Assembly (NCBI GenBank): GCA_036419695.1 | Contig: CP143946.1 | Location: 2,846,001 to 2,910,000, forward strand | Direction of reading: 5' to 3' | Length of the DNA stretch: 64,000 bases | Source: [Clostridium] symbiosum | Lineage (GTDB): Bacteria; Bacillota; Clostridia; Lachnospirales; Lachnospiraceae | Shown here: positions 8,530 to 15,007 of the stretch, in pieces | Layout: each line of letters begins with the position of its first letter | Numbering within the stretch: the stretch's first letter is position 1 | The notes under the pieces: generated by a model | What the model was told of the DNA's origin: nothing | Database searches by the model: none | What the model saw: the letters and a program-made list of their open reading frames with translations, nothing else | Made by a program: the position numbers and the translations under genes

Positions 8530-9591
8530 TTATGCAAGCTGCTTTACCTCTTCCTCGAATAGTTCCCCTGCTGAATGATAGCCATGTATTTTGCGTGGGT
8601 ATCCGTTTATCCAGTTCTCTATACTCTCTACCTCTTCCTCTGTCCTGTCGTCAAAATTTGTGCCTTTCGGTATCTTCCGGCGTATCATCTTATTTGTTAC
8701 CTCATTTGTGCCACGCTCCCAACTGCTGTACGGGTGGCAGTAATATACCTTTGTCCGCTTTTCTCCCTCGTTGATAATAGAACGCTGTAAGCCCTCTGCA
8801 TCTGCAAACTCGCTGCCGTTGTCTACTGTGATTGTCTTAAATACCCGTTTAAACATATCAGCGCCCCATTTTCTTTCTAATCTATCCAGTGCCGCTACTA
8901 CTGCCTCGTCTGTATGGTCTGGCAGTTTAAATATAATCTCGTTTCTGGTTTTCCGCTCTGTCAGTACCAGCAACGTATTTTTTGACTTTCCCCGCTTGCC
9001 TAAAACGCTGTCCATTTCCCAGTTGCCAAACTCTTCCCGTGTATCTATCTCTTTCGGGCGTTTGTCTATACTCTCTCCTGCTGCCGCCCTTTTCTGTTGC
9101 CTCTGTACTTTCTTATAATTTCTCTTCTTATTCTTCTTTACTGGCAAATTCTTATTAGACAGCTTAAGGAAAATACCCTTGTCAATGTAGCTGTATAAGG
9201 TCGTTACGCATACTGTTACGGAAAATTCCCCCTCTTTCCCCTGTGCTTTCAATTCTCCCAGTACCGCAGCTGGGCTGTAATCTTCATTTACTATTTTATC
9301 CTCTATATAATTTGCGTATGCAATATCGTTGCCTATTTTAAGCTGTGTCCCCCTTGCCTTTAAGTTTTCCTCTGCTTTCATTTGTGCCTTGTTTGGGCTA
9401 TAACTTAATGTTTCTGTATAGTCGCTATTTCTGTGCATATATTCCCCTCGCTTAAGCTCATTGTAAATAGTGCTGCGGTGTACTCCCAGCTGTTCTGCTA
9501 TCTCTATCACGCTATGCCCTGCTTTTTTCAATGCCTCAATACTTATACGGTCTGTCCATGTCAACTGTCGGCTGCCTTTCTTATTCGCCAT
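8530..9591 (-). CDS. IS30-family DDE transposase, putative phage integration enzyme
   Basis: This 353-residue protein has an N-terminal helix-turn-helix (residues 15-47, IAEQLGVHRSTIYNELKRG) and an rve/DDE core. The catalytic residues visible are D194 (GNWEMDSVLG), D257 (ITVDNGSEF) and E292 (SSWERGTNEV), the IS30 pattern. Full length and intact motifs suggest it is active. It is the last gene of the leftmost phage operon and lies just inside the phage end, where transposable phages or integrative elements often keep the recombinase. The alternative is an ordinary IS inserted in the phage. However, no IS inverted repeats were seen bracketing this gene alone, and codon use blends with the phage genes. 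Confidence 0.85.
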   Translation of the reverse strand: MANKKGSRQLTWTDRISIEALKKAGHSVIEIAEQLGVHRSTIYNELKRGEYMHRNSDYTETLSYSPNKAQMKAEENLKARGTQLKIGNDIAYANYIEDKIVNEDYSPAAVLGELKAQGKEGEFSVTVCVTTLYSYIDKGIFLKLSNKNLPVKKNKKRNYKKVQRQQKRAAAGESIDKRPKEIDTREEFGNWEMDSVLGKRGKSKNTLLVLTERKTRNEIIFKLPDHTDEAVVAALDRLERKWGADMFKRVFKTITVDNGSEFADAEGLQRSIINEGEKRTKVYYCHPYSSWERGTNEVTNKMIRRKIPKGTNFDDRTEEEVESIENWINGYPRKIHGYHSAGELFEEEVKQLA

Positions 9592-9638
9592 TTCTGCTAC
9601 CTCTCTTTCGTTCCTGTTCTTTCCCCATATACGACGAA

Positions 9639-9669
9639 AAGCCGCAAACTTTTTACAAGTCTGCGGCTT
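9639..9669 (-). terminator. Hairpin terminator or attenuator upstream of the transposase gene
   Basis: The arms AAGCCGCA and TGCGGCTT pair around an inner stem, and the minus-strand sequence continues TTTTC. It lies between the HIRAN gene and the transposase gene. Transposase expression may therefore depend on readthrough, which would keep it low in the lysogen. Confidence 0.6.
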
Positions 9670-9679
9670 ATGCCTTTAC

Positions 9680-10363
9680 CTATTTACAACACTTTTTACA
9701 AGCGGTGTATTTCTTCTTTGCTTGGCTTAGCGGTATGCTCTTTGGGTTTTTCATTCCCGAACAGTTAGGCTTACTATGGTATTTTTTGTTGCTACGGTCT
9801 ACATATACTGTAGTTTCTCCCGTATGCTGGCTTACGCTGGGCGTTGCGTCCTCGATTACGTCAAGCTCTATATTGCACCCGAACGTCTGTACCCCCCCCC
9901 CAGAAATTTCCAGTATTTCTGCGGTGTAGCGGGCTTTCGGGTACTTTCTCGCTAAGTCCCTCGCCAGCTCTGCCGATAGATTGCCTATTACCTTATCGCC
10001 CCACTTTACGTATGCGGCAGGCTCTCCGTTGTATGTATACTTTTCTACTGTAATATCTTCACTGCCGGACATTCTGCTTAAAATATCCTGCCTGTTTTCT
10101 CCGTCCTCATTATTGAACGTCACGCCTACTACTTTCGTTCTGATTGTATCTAAAATTCTGCCGCCAGATGCAGCGGCAGGCGCTGGCGTTCTGTTTCCAT
10201 TCTCTTTTCCTGCGCTTTTCTTTTTCAGTCCAAAATAGGCGCATACTGCCGCAACCACAATGCAGCCCACCCCACCTGTTATATTTCCAGACGGCAGCGC
10301 CGTTAAGCCGCTTACTGCAAATAATGCAGCCGCTGCCAATAAAATTACCTTTTTCTTTGTCAT
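9680..10363 (-). CDS. Membrane-anchored HIRAN-domain protein with Cys/His C-terminal module
   Basis: This 227-residue protein starts with two hydrophobic segments (residues 4-22 and 28-46) and a basic/Pro-Ala linker. A HIRAN-like domain follows (residues 75-175, KVVGVTFNNEDGENRQDIL), a fold known from DNA-end-binding proteins. The C-terminus YVDRSNKKYHSKPNCSGM...YTACKKCCK has a His/Cys pattern like Ada-type metal-binding modules. It is expressed with the XRE regulator, so it may be active in the lysogen, perhaps in exclusion or defence; that role is inference. A run of ten G residues in the coding strand (9892-9901) makes the reading frame prone to slippage. Confidence 0.65.
   Translation of the reverse strand: MTKKKVILLAAAALFAVSGLTALPSGNITGGVGCIVVAAVCAYFGLKKKSAGKENGNRTPAPAAASGGRILDTIRTKVVGVTFNNEDGENRQDILSRMSGSEDITVEKYTYNGEPAAYVKWGDKVIGNLSAELARDLARKYPKARYTAEILEISGGGVQTFGCNIELDVIEDATPSVSQHTGETTVYVDRSNKKYHSKPNCSGMKNPKSIPLSQAKKKYTACKKCCK
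9892..9901. repeat. Ten-base C/G homopolymer inside a coding region
   Basis: The plus strand shows ten consecutive C residues, read as G in the HIRAN-protein gene within codons for SGGGV. The current length keeps the gene open. Homopolymers of this length are typical phase-variation switches and also common sequencing-error sites. Confidence 0.85.
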
Positions 10364-10384
10364 AGTAAGCCCTCGCTTTCGTTT

Positions 10385-10582
10385 CTACTTCAATTCTAAA
10401 ATTTCATCAGCAGAGGCGTTAAGCTCTCTGCAAATTTTCGCCAGTGTTATTGCGTTTGGCGTAAGCTCGTTGTTTTCCCAGCGGCTTATATCTTTCTGGT
10501 ATACTTGCAGGCGCTCTGCAAGTTCCTTTTGCGTCACGCCTGCCGCTTTTCTCGCTGTTTTAATGTTTTCGCCTAAATTCAT
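10385..10582 (-). CDS. XRE-family (Cro/CI-like) regulator
   Basis: This 65-residue protein is almost entirely a helix-turn-helix domain (GVTQKELAERLQVYQKDISRWEN). It ends soon afterwards, as in Cro or small phage repressors without an oligomerisation domain. It belongs to the leftmost operon, and its ATG overlaps the stop of the 32-residue membrane protein (ATGA). A perfect inverted repeat between the -35 and -10 boxes of that operon (10947-10966) is a plausible autoregulatory operator. It is the best candidate for the lysogeny regulator in this prophage, since no larger CI-type repressor was found. Confidence 0.85.
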   Translation of the reverse strand: MNLGENIKTARKAAGVTQKELAERLQVYQKDISRWENNELTPNAITLAKICRELNASADEILELK

Positions 10583-10677
10583 GCCTTACCTCTCTTTTCT
10601 CTTGCCCTCAAAATGAAAGCAACCAGCAGCTTTACCAGTCCTACTGCTACTAAAAATACTCCTAATTTTAAAAGCAT
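10579..10677 (-). CDS. 32-residue single-span membrane protein
   Basis: The short frame starts MLLKLGVFLVAVGLVKLL, continues as one hydrophobic helix and ends in a basic tail RAREKRGKA. Its stop overlaps the ATG of the XRE regulator by four bases, which supports real translation and coupling. The function is unknown. Tiny membrane proteins in lysogeny operons sometimes act in exclusion or as toxin components, but nothing here shows that. Confidence 0.5.
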   Translation of the reverse strand: MLLKLGVFLVAVGLVKLLVAFILRAREKRGKA

Positions 10678-10720
10678 ACTCTTTACTCGGCTTTGGGTTT
10701 GTGTTATATTTCTTATAGGC

Positions 10721-10765
10721 GGCGGGCTTATCGCCCGCCTGTTGGTTAGGGCTTTCGCCCTAACC
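10721..10765 (-). repeat. Two tandem perfect GC-rich hairpins
   Basis: On the minus strand GGTTAGGGC-GAAA-GCCCTAACC (10744-10765) is followed four bases on by GGCGGGC-GATAA-GCCCGCC (10721-10739). Both stems are perfect, the first with a GNRA-type tetraloop, and neither is followed by a U-tract. The stop codon of the 39-residue gene lies in the first stem. They could be RNA-stability or protein-binding elements. Confidence 0.7.
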
Positions 10766-10879
10766 TATGTACTTACCAATTATGATAAGTATTGTTCCTA
10801 TGATTAAGTCTATCACTGCACTGATTGCCAATTCTTGCCAGTTGATAGGCTTTTTCTTTTGTTTCTTTTTCTTACCCAT
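10760..10879 (-). CDS. 39-residue membrane protein (DUF6019-like)
   Basis: The frame starts MGKKKKQKKKPINWQELA, a strongly basic head, followed by one hydrophobic helix ending in IIIGKYIG. The layout matches small proteins annotated as DUF6019 in Firmicutes elements; this is from memory and was not checked. It is the first gene of the leftmost phage operon. It sits about 65 bases downstream of a consensus promoter, with a GAAAGGAGAAA ribosome-binding site. Function is unknown. Confidence 0.65.
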   Translation of the reverse strand: MGKKKKQKKKPINWQELAISAVIDLIIGTILIIIGKYIG

Positions 10880-10943
10880 TGTGCCGTTTCTCCTTTCCAG
10901 TGGCTTTGCCTCTTATTTGTTCTTATCTCCTTTCCATGATTTT

Positions 10944-10972
10944 ATTATATACCTTTTTCGGTATATTGTCAA
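10944..10972 (-). promoter_or_regulatory. Consensus sigma-A promoter with operator for the lysogeny/transposase operon
   Basis: TTGACA and TATAAT are separated by exactly 17 bases on the minus strand. The spacer is itself the perfect inverted repeat ATATACC-GAAAAA-GGTATAT (10947-10966 including the box edges). That is an ideal place for the XRE protein to repress its own operon. The promoter serves the two small membrane proteins, XRE, HIRAN and, through a terminator, the transposase. Confidence 0.85.
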
Positions 10973-11011
10973 CACTTTTGTATAGATTTCTAAGAAAATT
11001 GCAAAAAAATA

Positions 11012-11039
11012 GAGGGCAGACAGCGAACCGCCCACCCTC
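11012..11039 (-). terminator. Terminator after the lysis genes
   Basis: The stem GAGGG...CCCTC closes on a TTCG loop with several G-U pairs and is followed by TATTTTTTT on the minus strand. It begins seven bases after the endolysin stop and insulates the late operon from the lysogeny promoter. Confidence 0.85.
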
Positions 11040-11045
11040 GAAAAC

Positions 11046-12455
11046 TTAAGCTAATCTTGTGGCATAATCTAAGCTAATCCAGCCTGCGCCACTCTTCAAG
11101 CGTCCCCAGCCAGCACTTGCGCCCTGTCCGGCTTTCACTTCCACAATGGTAAATACTCCCTTTCCTGTGGTTTCTCCCGTCTTTGCATAGTTCGTGCCTG
11201 CTCCTGTTCTGATATTAAGGTCTAAAATATCTACCTGTACGCTAAACGGAACGCCTGCGCTTGTCTGCTGCCCCACTGCGGTATATACCGCCTTGCCGTT
11301 ATCATCATATACAGTATAACCCGCCTTGCAAGCGCTCTTTGCATTTTCCAGCGACGTAAACGCCCCCAGCTGGCTTGCTGCGTCCGTCCAGCTCTTGCGC
11401 ACTCTGTAATACTTTGTACCGTTTCCTGCTGCATACTTTTTATAGTATCCCTCGCCGTACTCTGCACGCTTTTTCTTTACTGTTTCGCTCTGGTCTGCTG
11501 GCTTTTCATATCCAGTAAGAACGGCATCAGATGCAGCACGCACGCTGCCCGCCTTTTTCAGTGCGTCCATTACTGCTGTGTATCCCTGCAATTCTTCCCA
11601 TAAAAAGCCCAGCTGCATATTAAGGTCTGCAATGGATACGCCCGCCTGTTTTGCATGATTAAGCAACGCCTGCTTTCTGCTCCAATACGTCCACTGCGCC
11701 AGCCCATAGCCTGCACTGTCCTTTACAAAATTGCCATAGCTGCCATTATCCACCGCTGCTGTATATTCTGCGTCCGTCTTACCCAGCTTATTGTTATAGG
11801 TATTCTGTAAGTTGTTCGGCATAAGCCCGCTTTCAGCATACAGATTACCCATAATACCAGCCACGGCATAAGCATTTAAGCCCTTGCCTGTAAGAAAATT
11901 CCATATTGTTTTTTCATTGCCGCCCTGCGGCGTTTCTGCCTGTCCGCTGATTTTACGCTTAAACTCGTCCCATGTGTGGGCGCTGGTGTTATATACATAC
12001 GGGTTAGGGCAAATCTTGCCCGTTACGTCGTAATGTCTGATTACATGAGATGCAGGCACGCCGTATTTATTCATAAGGTAACGGGTAAGCTCTGCTGCTG
12101 CCTCTACTGTTGCGTCCTCAAAATACCAGTCTTTATCTGTTGCGCCCATGCTCTTTGTGTTTTTCTTCCTTACGCACATTTCAATACCGATACTATTAGC
12201 GTTTCGGCACTCTGCGTGCTTATATCTCGACGCTCCGCAATGCCACGCTATATTAGCGTCCTCTACGCACTGCCATACCTCGCCGTTAAATCCTACAAAG
12301 TAATGCGCCGACGCATTTCTATTGCCGCCGCCATAATATCGGCAGTTGTCCTCTGCGCCGCCCAGTGCGCCTACATAATGGATAACAATATACTTAATTC
12401 TGGAAACGCTGCCCTTATTGAAATTGTACTTACTTATCTTTCTGTTAATATTCAT
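11046..12455 (-). CDS. Modular endolysin: amidase, lysozyme-like and SH3 domains
   Basis: The 469-residue product from the ATG at 12455 (preceded by AGGAAAT) would degrade peptidoglycan at lysis. Residues 1-150 look like an Amidase_2 domain with the zinc ligands expected in IVIHYVGALGG, ASAHYFVGFNG and HVIRHYDVTGKICP. Residues about 170-310 resemble the phage tail lysozyme fold (NAYAVAGIMGNLYAESGL). Then come a SPOR-like segment (YYRVRKSWTDAASQLGAF) and a bacterial SH3 wall-binding domain (LNIRTGAGTNYAKTGET). The upstream in-frame extension to 12503 is less likely. It directly follows the holin gene. Confidence 0.9.
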   Translation of the reverse strand: MNINRKISKYNFNKGSVSRIKYIVIHYVGALGGAEDNCRYYGGGNRNASAHYFVGFNGEVWQCVEDANIAWHCGASRYKHAECRNANSIGIEMCVRKKNTKSMGATDKDWYFEDATVEAAAELTRYLMNKYGVPASHVIRHYDVTGKICPNPYVYNTSAHTWDEFKRKISGQAETPQGGNEKTIWNFLTGKGLNAYAVAGIMGNLYAESGLMPNNLQNTYNNKLGKTDAEYTAAVDNGSYGNFVKDSAGYGLAQWTYWSRKQALLNHAKQAGVSIADLNMQLGFLWEELQGYTAVMDALKKAGSVRAASDAVLTGYEKPADQSETVKKKRAEYGEGYYKKYAAGNGTKYYRVRKSWTDAASQLGAFTSLENAKSACKAGYTVYDDNGKAVYTAVGQQTSAGVPFSVQVDILDLNIRTGAGTNYAKTGETTGKGVFTIVEVKAGQGASAGWGRLKSGAGWISLDYATRLA

Positions 12456-12533
12456 ATTTCCTGCCTTTCCGCATACAAAATAAGCGCCTGCGGTGTCCCG
12501 CAAGCGCTCTTTGCTGCTATGTCCTTATTATTC

Positions 12534-13022
12534 TTATCTTTCCTGCGTCCTGTGTTCCTCTACGTTGCCTGTGGTGCTGTCCCCGTCCAGTTCGTCTGTG
12601 TCCGGCAGTTCGTCCGTATACTTCGCCAGAAACTCCCGCACCTTTTCCCATACCTTTTTTACGGGCAGCCCGCATAATGCCATATTCTTAAAAATACTCA
12701 CTACCTCATAGGCAATGTAAAGCAATGCGAAAAATTCAGCCACGCCCACGGTATCAAGCCCTAAATATGTACGTGCCTGCTCCGGTATAAATCCGATTAA
12801 GTTAATCTTAATCAGTACGTCGATTGCCAGCATGAATACCAGAGAAATAAGCATACCTACTTTTCTGATAGCCCCGTCAATGCCTGCGCAGCTGTTAAAT
12901 TTTTTCTCTTTGATTGCACGCAGCACGCCAAAAACCGTGTCGCACACAATCGCCAATACTACCAGCTGGATAATTTTGTTATGTGCCGCCGCCTCAATAA
13001 ATTCTGTAATAGTCATGTTCAT
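12534..13022 (-). CDS. Toxin-secretion/phage-lysis type holin
   Basis: This 162-residue protein has about three hydrophobic segments (residues 16-36, 52-75 and 88-110) in the pattern of the holin_4/TcdE-like family. The motif LAIVCDTVFGVLRAIKEKKFNS and the later GIDGAIRKVGMLIS are typical. The tail is hydrophilic and acidic. It would form membrane lesions that release the endolysin encoded immediately downstream. Its ATG overlaps the stop of the upstream 59-residue gene. Confidence 0.9.
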   Translation of the reverse strand: MNMTITEFIEAAAHNKIIQLVVLAIVCDTVFGVLRAIKEKKFNSCAGIDGAIRKVGMLISLVFMLAIDVLIKINLIGFIPEQARTYLGLDTVGVAEFFALLYIAYEVVSIFKNMALCGLPVKKVWEKVREFLAKYTDELPDTDELDGDSTTGNVEEHRTQER

Positions 13023-13198
13023 AAATCCTGCCTTTCTCTTAATTGCAAATCTTTTGCCCGCTCTTTCAGCTCTTCGCCGTCGTAGCCCGCTGTCTGCTCC
13101 CAGCTTTCCAGAGTGGCTATTAAATCAGCAATAAGCCTGCTTTGCTTTTCTATGGTTTCCTGTTGTTCTTGTACTACCCTTAGTAAATTGCTACTCAT
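13019..13198 (-). CDS. Small coiled-coil phage protein upstream of the holin
   Basis: The 59-residue frame MSSNLLRVVQEQQETIEKQ... is strongly helical and charged, with no membrane segment. It overlaps the holin ATG by four bases. Small helical proteins in this position are common in Firmicutes prophages. No function can be assigned. Confidence 0.6.
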   Translation of the reverse strand: MSSNLLRVVQEQQETIEKQSRLIADLIATLESWEQTAGYDGEELKERAKDLQLRERQDL

Positions 13199-13222
13199 GT
13201 ACTCGCTCCTGCATTCTGCCGC

Positions 13223-13534
13223 TTAAGCAGCCTTTTCTATGGCTGCCTCTGCCAGCGTTTCTATTTTCTTTCGTAGGTTATAGCTGTCGGCGTGTCCTGC
13301 GTGTCCCGTCCAGCTCTGTATACTCTTTTGTAACTGCTCTTTTGTGATTTTCCCGCTCTCGCACTTCTTGATAGTACGCTTTATGCGCTTTATGCTGTCC
13401 TTTCGTACTTTCCTGTGCGTTGCCCTGTGTTTGTAGCCTACAAAGTCTATACCATTCTTTGCTGCCAGTATGGTAGTTTTCGGGTTAAACTCTAACTTAA
13501 GCTCTTCCCGTAAGAATTGCTCTATCCGTGCAAG
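13223..13534 (-). pseudogene. C-terminal remnant of the DGR reverse transcriptase after an amber codon
   Basis: Downstream of the TAG at 13535-13537 the same frame stays open for 103 codons. It reads LARIEQFLREELKLEF, then NGIDFVGYKHRATHRK and a helical tail. This is the thumb and C-terminal region expected of DGR reverse transcriptases, so the intact gene would have had about 353 codons (13223-14284). Conservation of sense after the stop points to a recent nonsense mutation or to suppression, not to long decay. Confidence 0.8.
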
Positions 13535-14284
13535 CTAGCTGCGCAGCTGTTCCTTGTCTGGGCTTAATATTACAAAGTCGTCCATATAGCGTATGTATGC
13601 CTCTACGCCCAGCTCATGCTTAATAAACTGGTCTAATGCGTCCAGATAGATATTTGCAAATAACTGACTGGTAAGGTTTCCTACTGGTATCCCTACGCCG
13701 TCCGGCATATTGCCGTTGTGGTCTATTATCCTGTCCAGCAATGCCAGTACCCCAGCGTCTTTTATAACCTTACGTATTTCAGTTTTTAATACCGCATGGT
13801 CTATGCTCTGGAAATAGTGGTGTATATCTGCCTTGATAGCATAAAGCGGCTGGTCTGGGTGGTATTTGTTCCACTCATACAGCCACTCTTTTAGCGTATC
13901 AGACGCAGCGTGCATACCTTTACCTTTCCGGCAGGCGTAAGACTGCGATATAAACCGCTTATCAAATATAGGCTCTAACACGTTGTTTATGGCGTGCTGT
14001 ACCACCCTGTCATAGAACGGCAGCGCCATTATCTGCCGCTCTTTCGGTTCGTACACCTTAAAGTAATGGTATTTGCTTGGCTCATAGGCAAGGTTTATAA
14101 TATCTTCCCGCACCTTGTCTAAGTTTTCCTCTTTGTCTTTCGTAAAAATCAGTACGTCTTTTCTGTGGCGTTTACACTTTCTGGCTTTGTTATAGGCTTT
14201 CTGTACGTTTCCATAGTCGCCCATAGCCTCTAAAAGCGTAATGCGCCGCCCGTCCTTATCGGTAATGTATCCTACTCTCTTCAA
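13535..14284 (-). CDS. DGR reverse transcriptase, cut short by an in-frame amber codon
   Basis: The 249 residues up to the TAG carry the fingers and palm of a group II intron-like RT. The first catalytic aspartate is D153 (YAIKADIHHYFQS). The DGR-type motif GNLTSQ is at 202-207, and the YMDD box is at 233-236. The normal role is error-prone copying of TR RNA at adenines, giving mutagenic cDNA for VR. The thumb region is lost unless the amber codon is read through. The phage uses TAG as an ordinary stop elsewhere, for example in the DGR target gene itself, so genome-wide recoding is unlikely. Avd and TR lie immediately upstream. Confidence 0.9.
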   Translation of the reverse strand: MKRVGYITDKDGRRITLLEAMGDYGNVQKAYNKARKCKRHRKDVLIFTKDKEENLDKVREDIINLAYEPSKYHYFKVYEPKERQIMALPFYDRVVQHAINNVLEPIFDKRFISQSYACRKGKGMHAASDTLKEWLYEWNKYHPDQPLYAIKADIHHYFQSIDHAVLKTEIRKVIKDAGVLALLDRIIDHNGNMPDGVGIPVGNLTSQLFANIYLDALDQFIKHELGVEAYIRYMDDFVILSPDKEQLRS

Positions 14285-14454
14285 GTATTAAGCTCCTGCC
14301 TTTCGCCGTAGCTACTAACCAGCAGCCGTATTTTTTCTCTTTGCCTCACGGCGGGACAGCCACTCTGACTATAGGATATTAAACACTCGGTCTTATCCCT
14401 TTCTAAGTCCTTGCCAGTATTCCGTAGAACTCTGTGCCTGTAATGTTCTCACTA

Positions 14455-14580
14455 AGTCACACGCCCCACGAGCGCCAATGTTCGTATTGACATTCCACGG
14501 GTAATTGTTGCAATTCACGGCACGAGCGCCGCAATTCGCCCCATTGTTCCAGTTGCCGCCCGCTATCAGCGCCGCCAGAG
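14455..14580 (-). repeat. DGR template repeat (TR)
   Basis: These 126 bases match 15016-15141 except at 12 positions. Every difference is an adenine on the minus (coding) strand of this copy. It is non-coding here, lies between avd and RT as in the Bordetella phage arrangement, and is rich in AAC and AAT codons, the hallmark of a template. It would be transcribed and copied by the RT. Confidence 0.97.
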
Positions 14581-14610
14581 GCTGTAAGTAAGCAGCTGCC
14601 CCATATCCTG

Positions 14611-14967
14611 CTATTTTCTGGTCTTTACCTCTTCTATCAGTTCGCCCAGCATAACGCCTATTTCTTTCAGCTTGCGGCAGCTCTCGCCGTAGTGCCGTGC
14701 GTTCATAGCGCTATACTTCAAGTCATGCGCCAGCCGCAGCAATTCTTTACTTTCCTGCAATGCCGTATCTACCGTGTATAAGTGGCTTTTCGTTGCCGTC
14801 TTATCCCACTTTATAACCTCTTGCAGCATTTCAAGAATTGCGTTTCTTGTCGCCGTCTGTAAACTGAATTTCTCATACTTTGGGTACTTCGTAAGCAGAG
14901 GGTAAATATATAGCAGAAAATCGTATATTTTCTGGTGTATAATATCTGTTTTTGTCTGTATGTCCAT
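14611..14967 (-). CDS. avd: DGR accessory variability protein Avd
   Basis: This 118-residue all-helical basic protein contains LQTATRNAILEMLQEVIKWD and ARHYGESCRKLKEIGVMLGELI. These features match the Avd/four-helix-bundle (S23-like) family. Avd forms a pentameric barrel that binds the RT and template RNA and is needed for mutagenic retrohoming. Its position between the target gene and the TR is canonical. Confidence 0.92.
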   Translation of the reverse strand: MDIQTKTDIIHQKIYDFLLYIYPLLTKYPKYEKFSLQTATRNAILEMLQEVIKWDKTATKSHLYTVDTALQESKELLRLAHDLKYSAMNARHYGESCRKLKEIGVMLGELIEEVKTRK

Positions 14968-14986
14968 GCCTTACCCCCGTTTATCC

Positions 14987-15005
14987 GGCTGGGCTTTCGC
15001 CCGCC
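14987..15005 (-). other. DGR target-site hairpin downstream of VR
   Basis: On the minus strand GGCGGGC-GAAA-GCCC-A-GCC folds into a seven-pair stem with a tetraloop and one bulged base. It begins three bases after the target stop codon and ten bases after the VR. Stem-loops or cruciforms at this spot raise homing efficiency in the Bordetella DGR. Confidence 0.75.
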
Positions 15006-15007
15006 GT

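Noticed and set aside
8530..9591. Ordinary IS30 insertion within the prophage
   Set aside because: No inverted repeats bounding only this gene were found. It ends the lysogeny operon and no other integration enzyme exists, so a phage function is more likely. This rejection is provisional.
10613..10807. 64-codon plus-strand frame
   Set aside because: It runs through the tandem hairpins opposite two small minus-strand genes that have overlaps and ribosome-binding sites.
13223..14284. Genome-wide recoding of TAG in the phage
   Set aside because: The DGR target gene and other phage genes end in TAG at sensible positions, so TAG acts as a stop.
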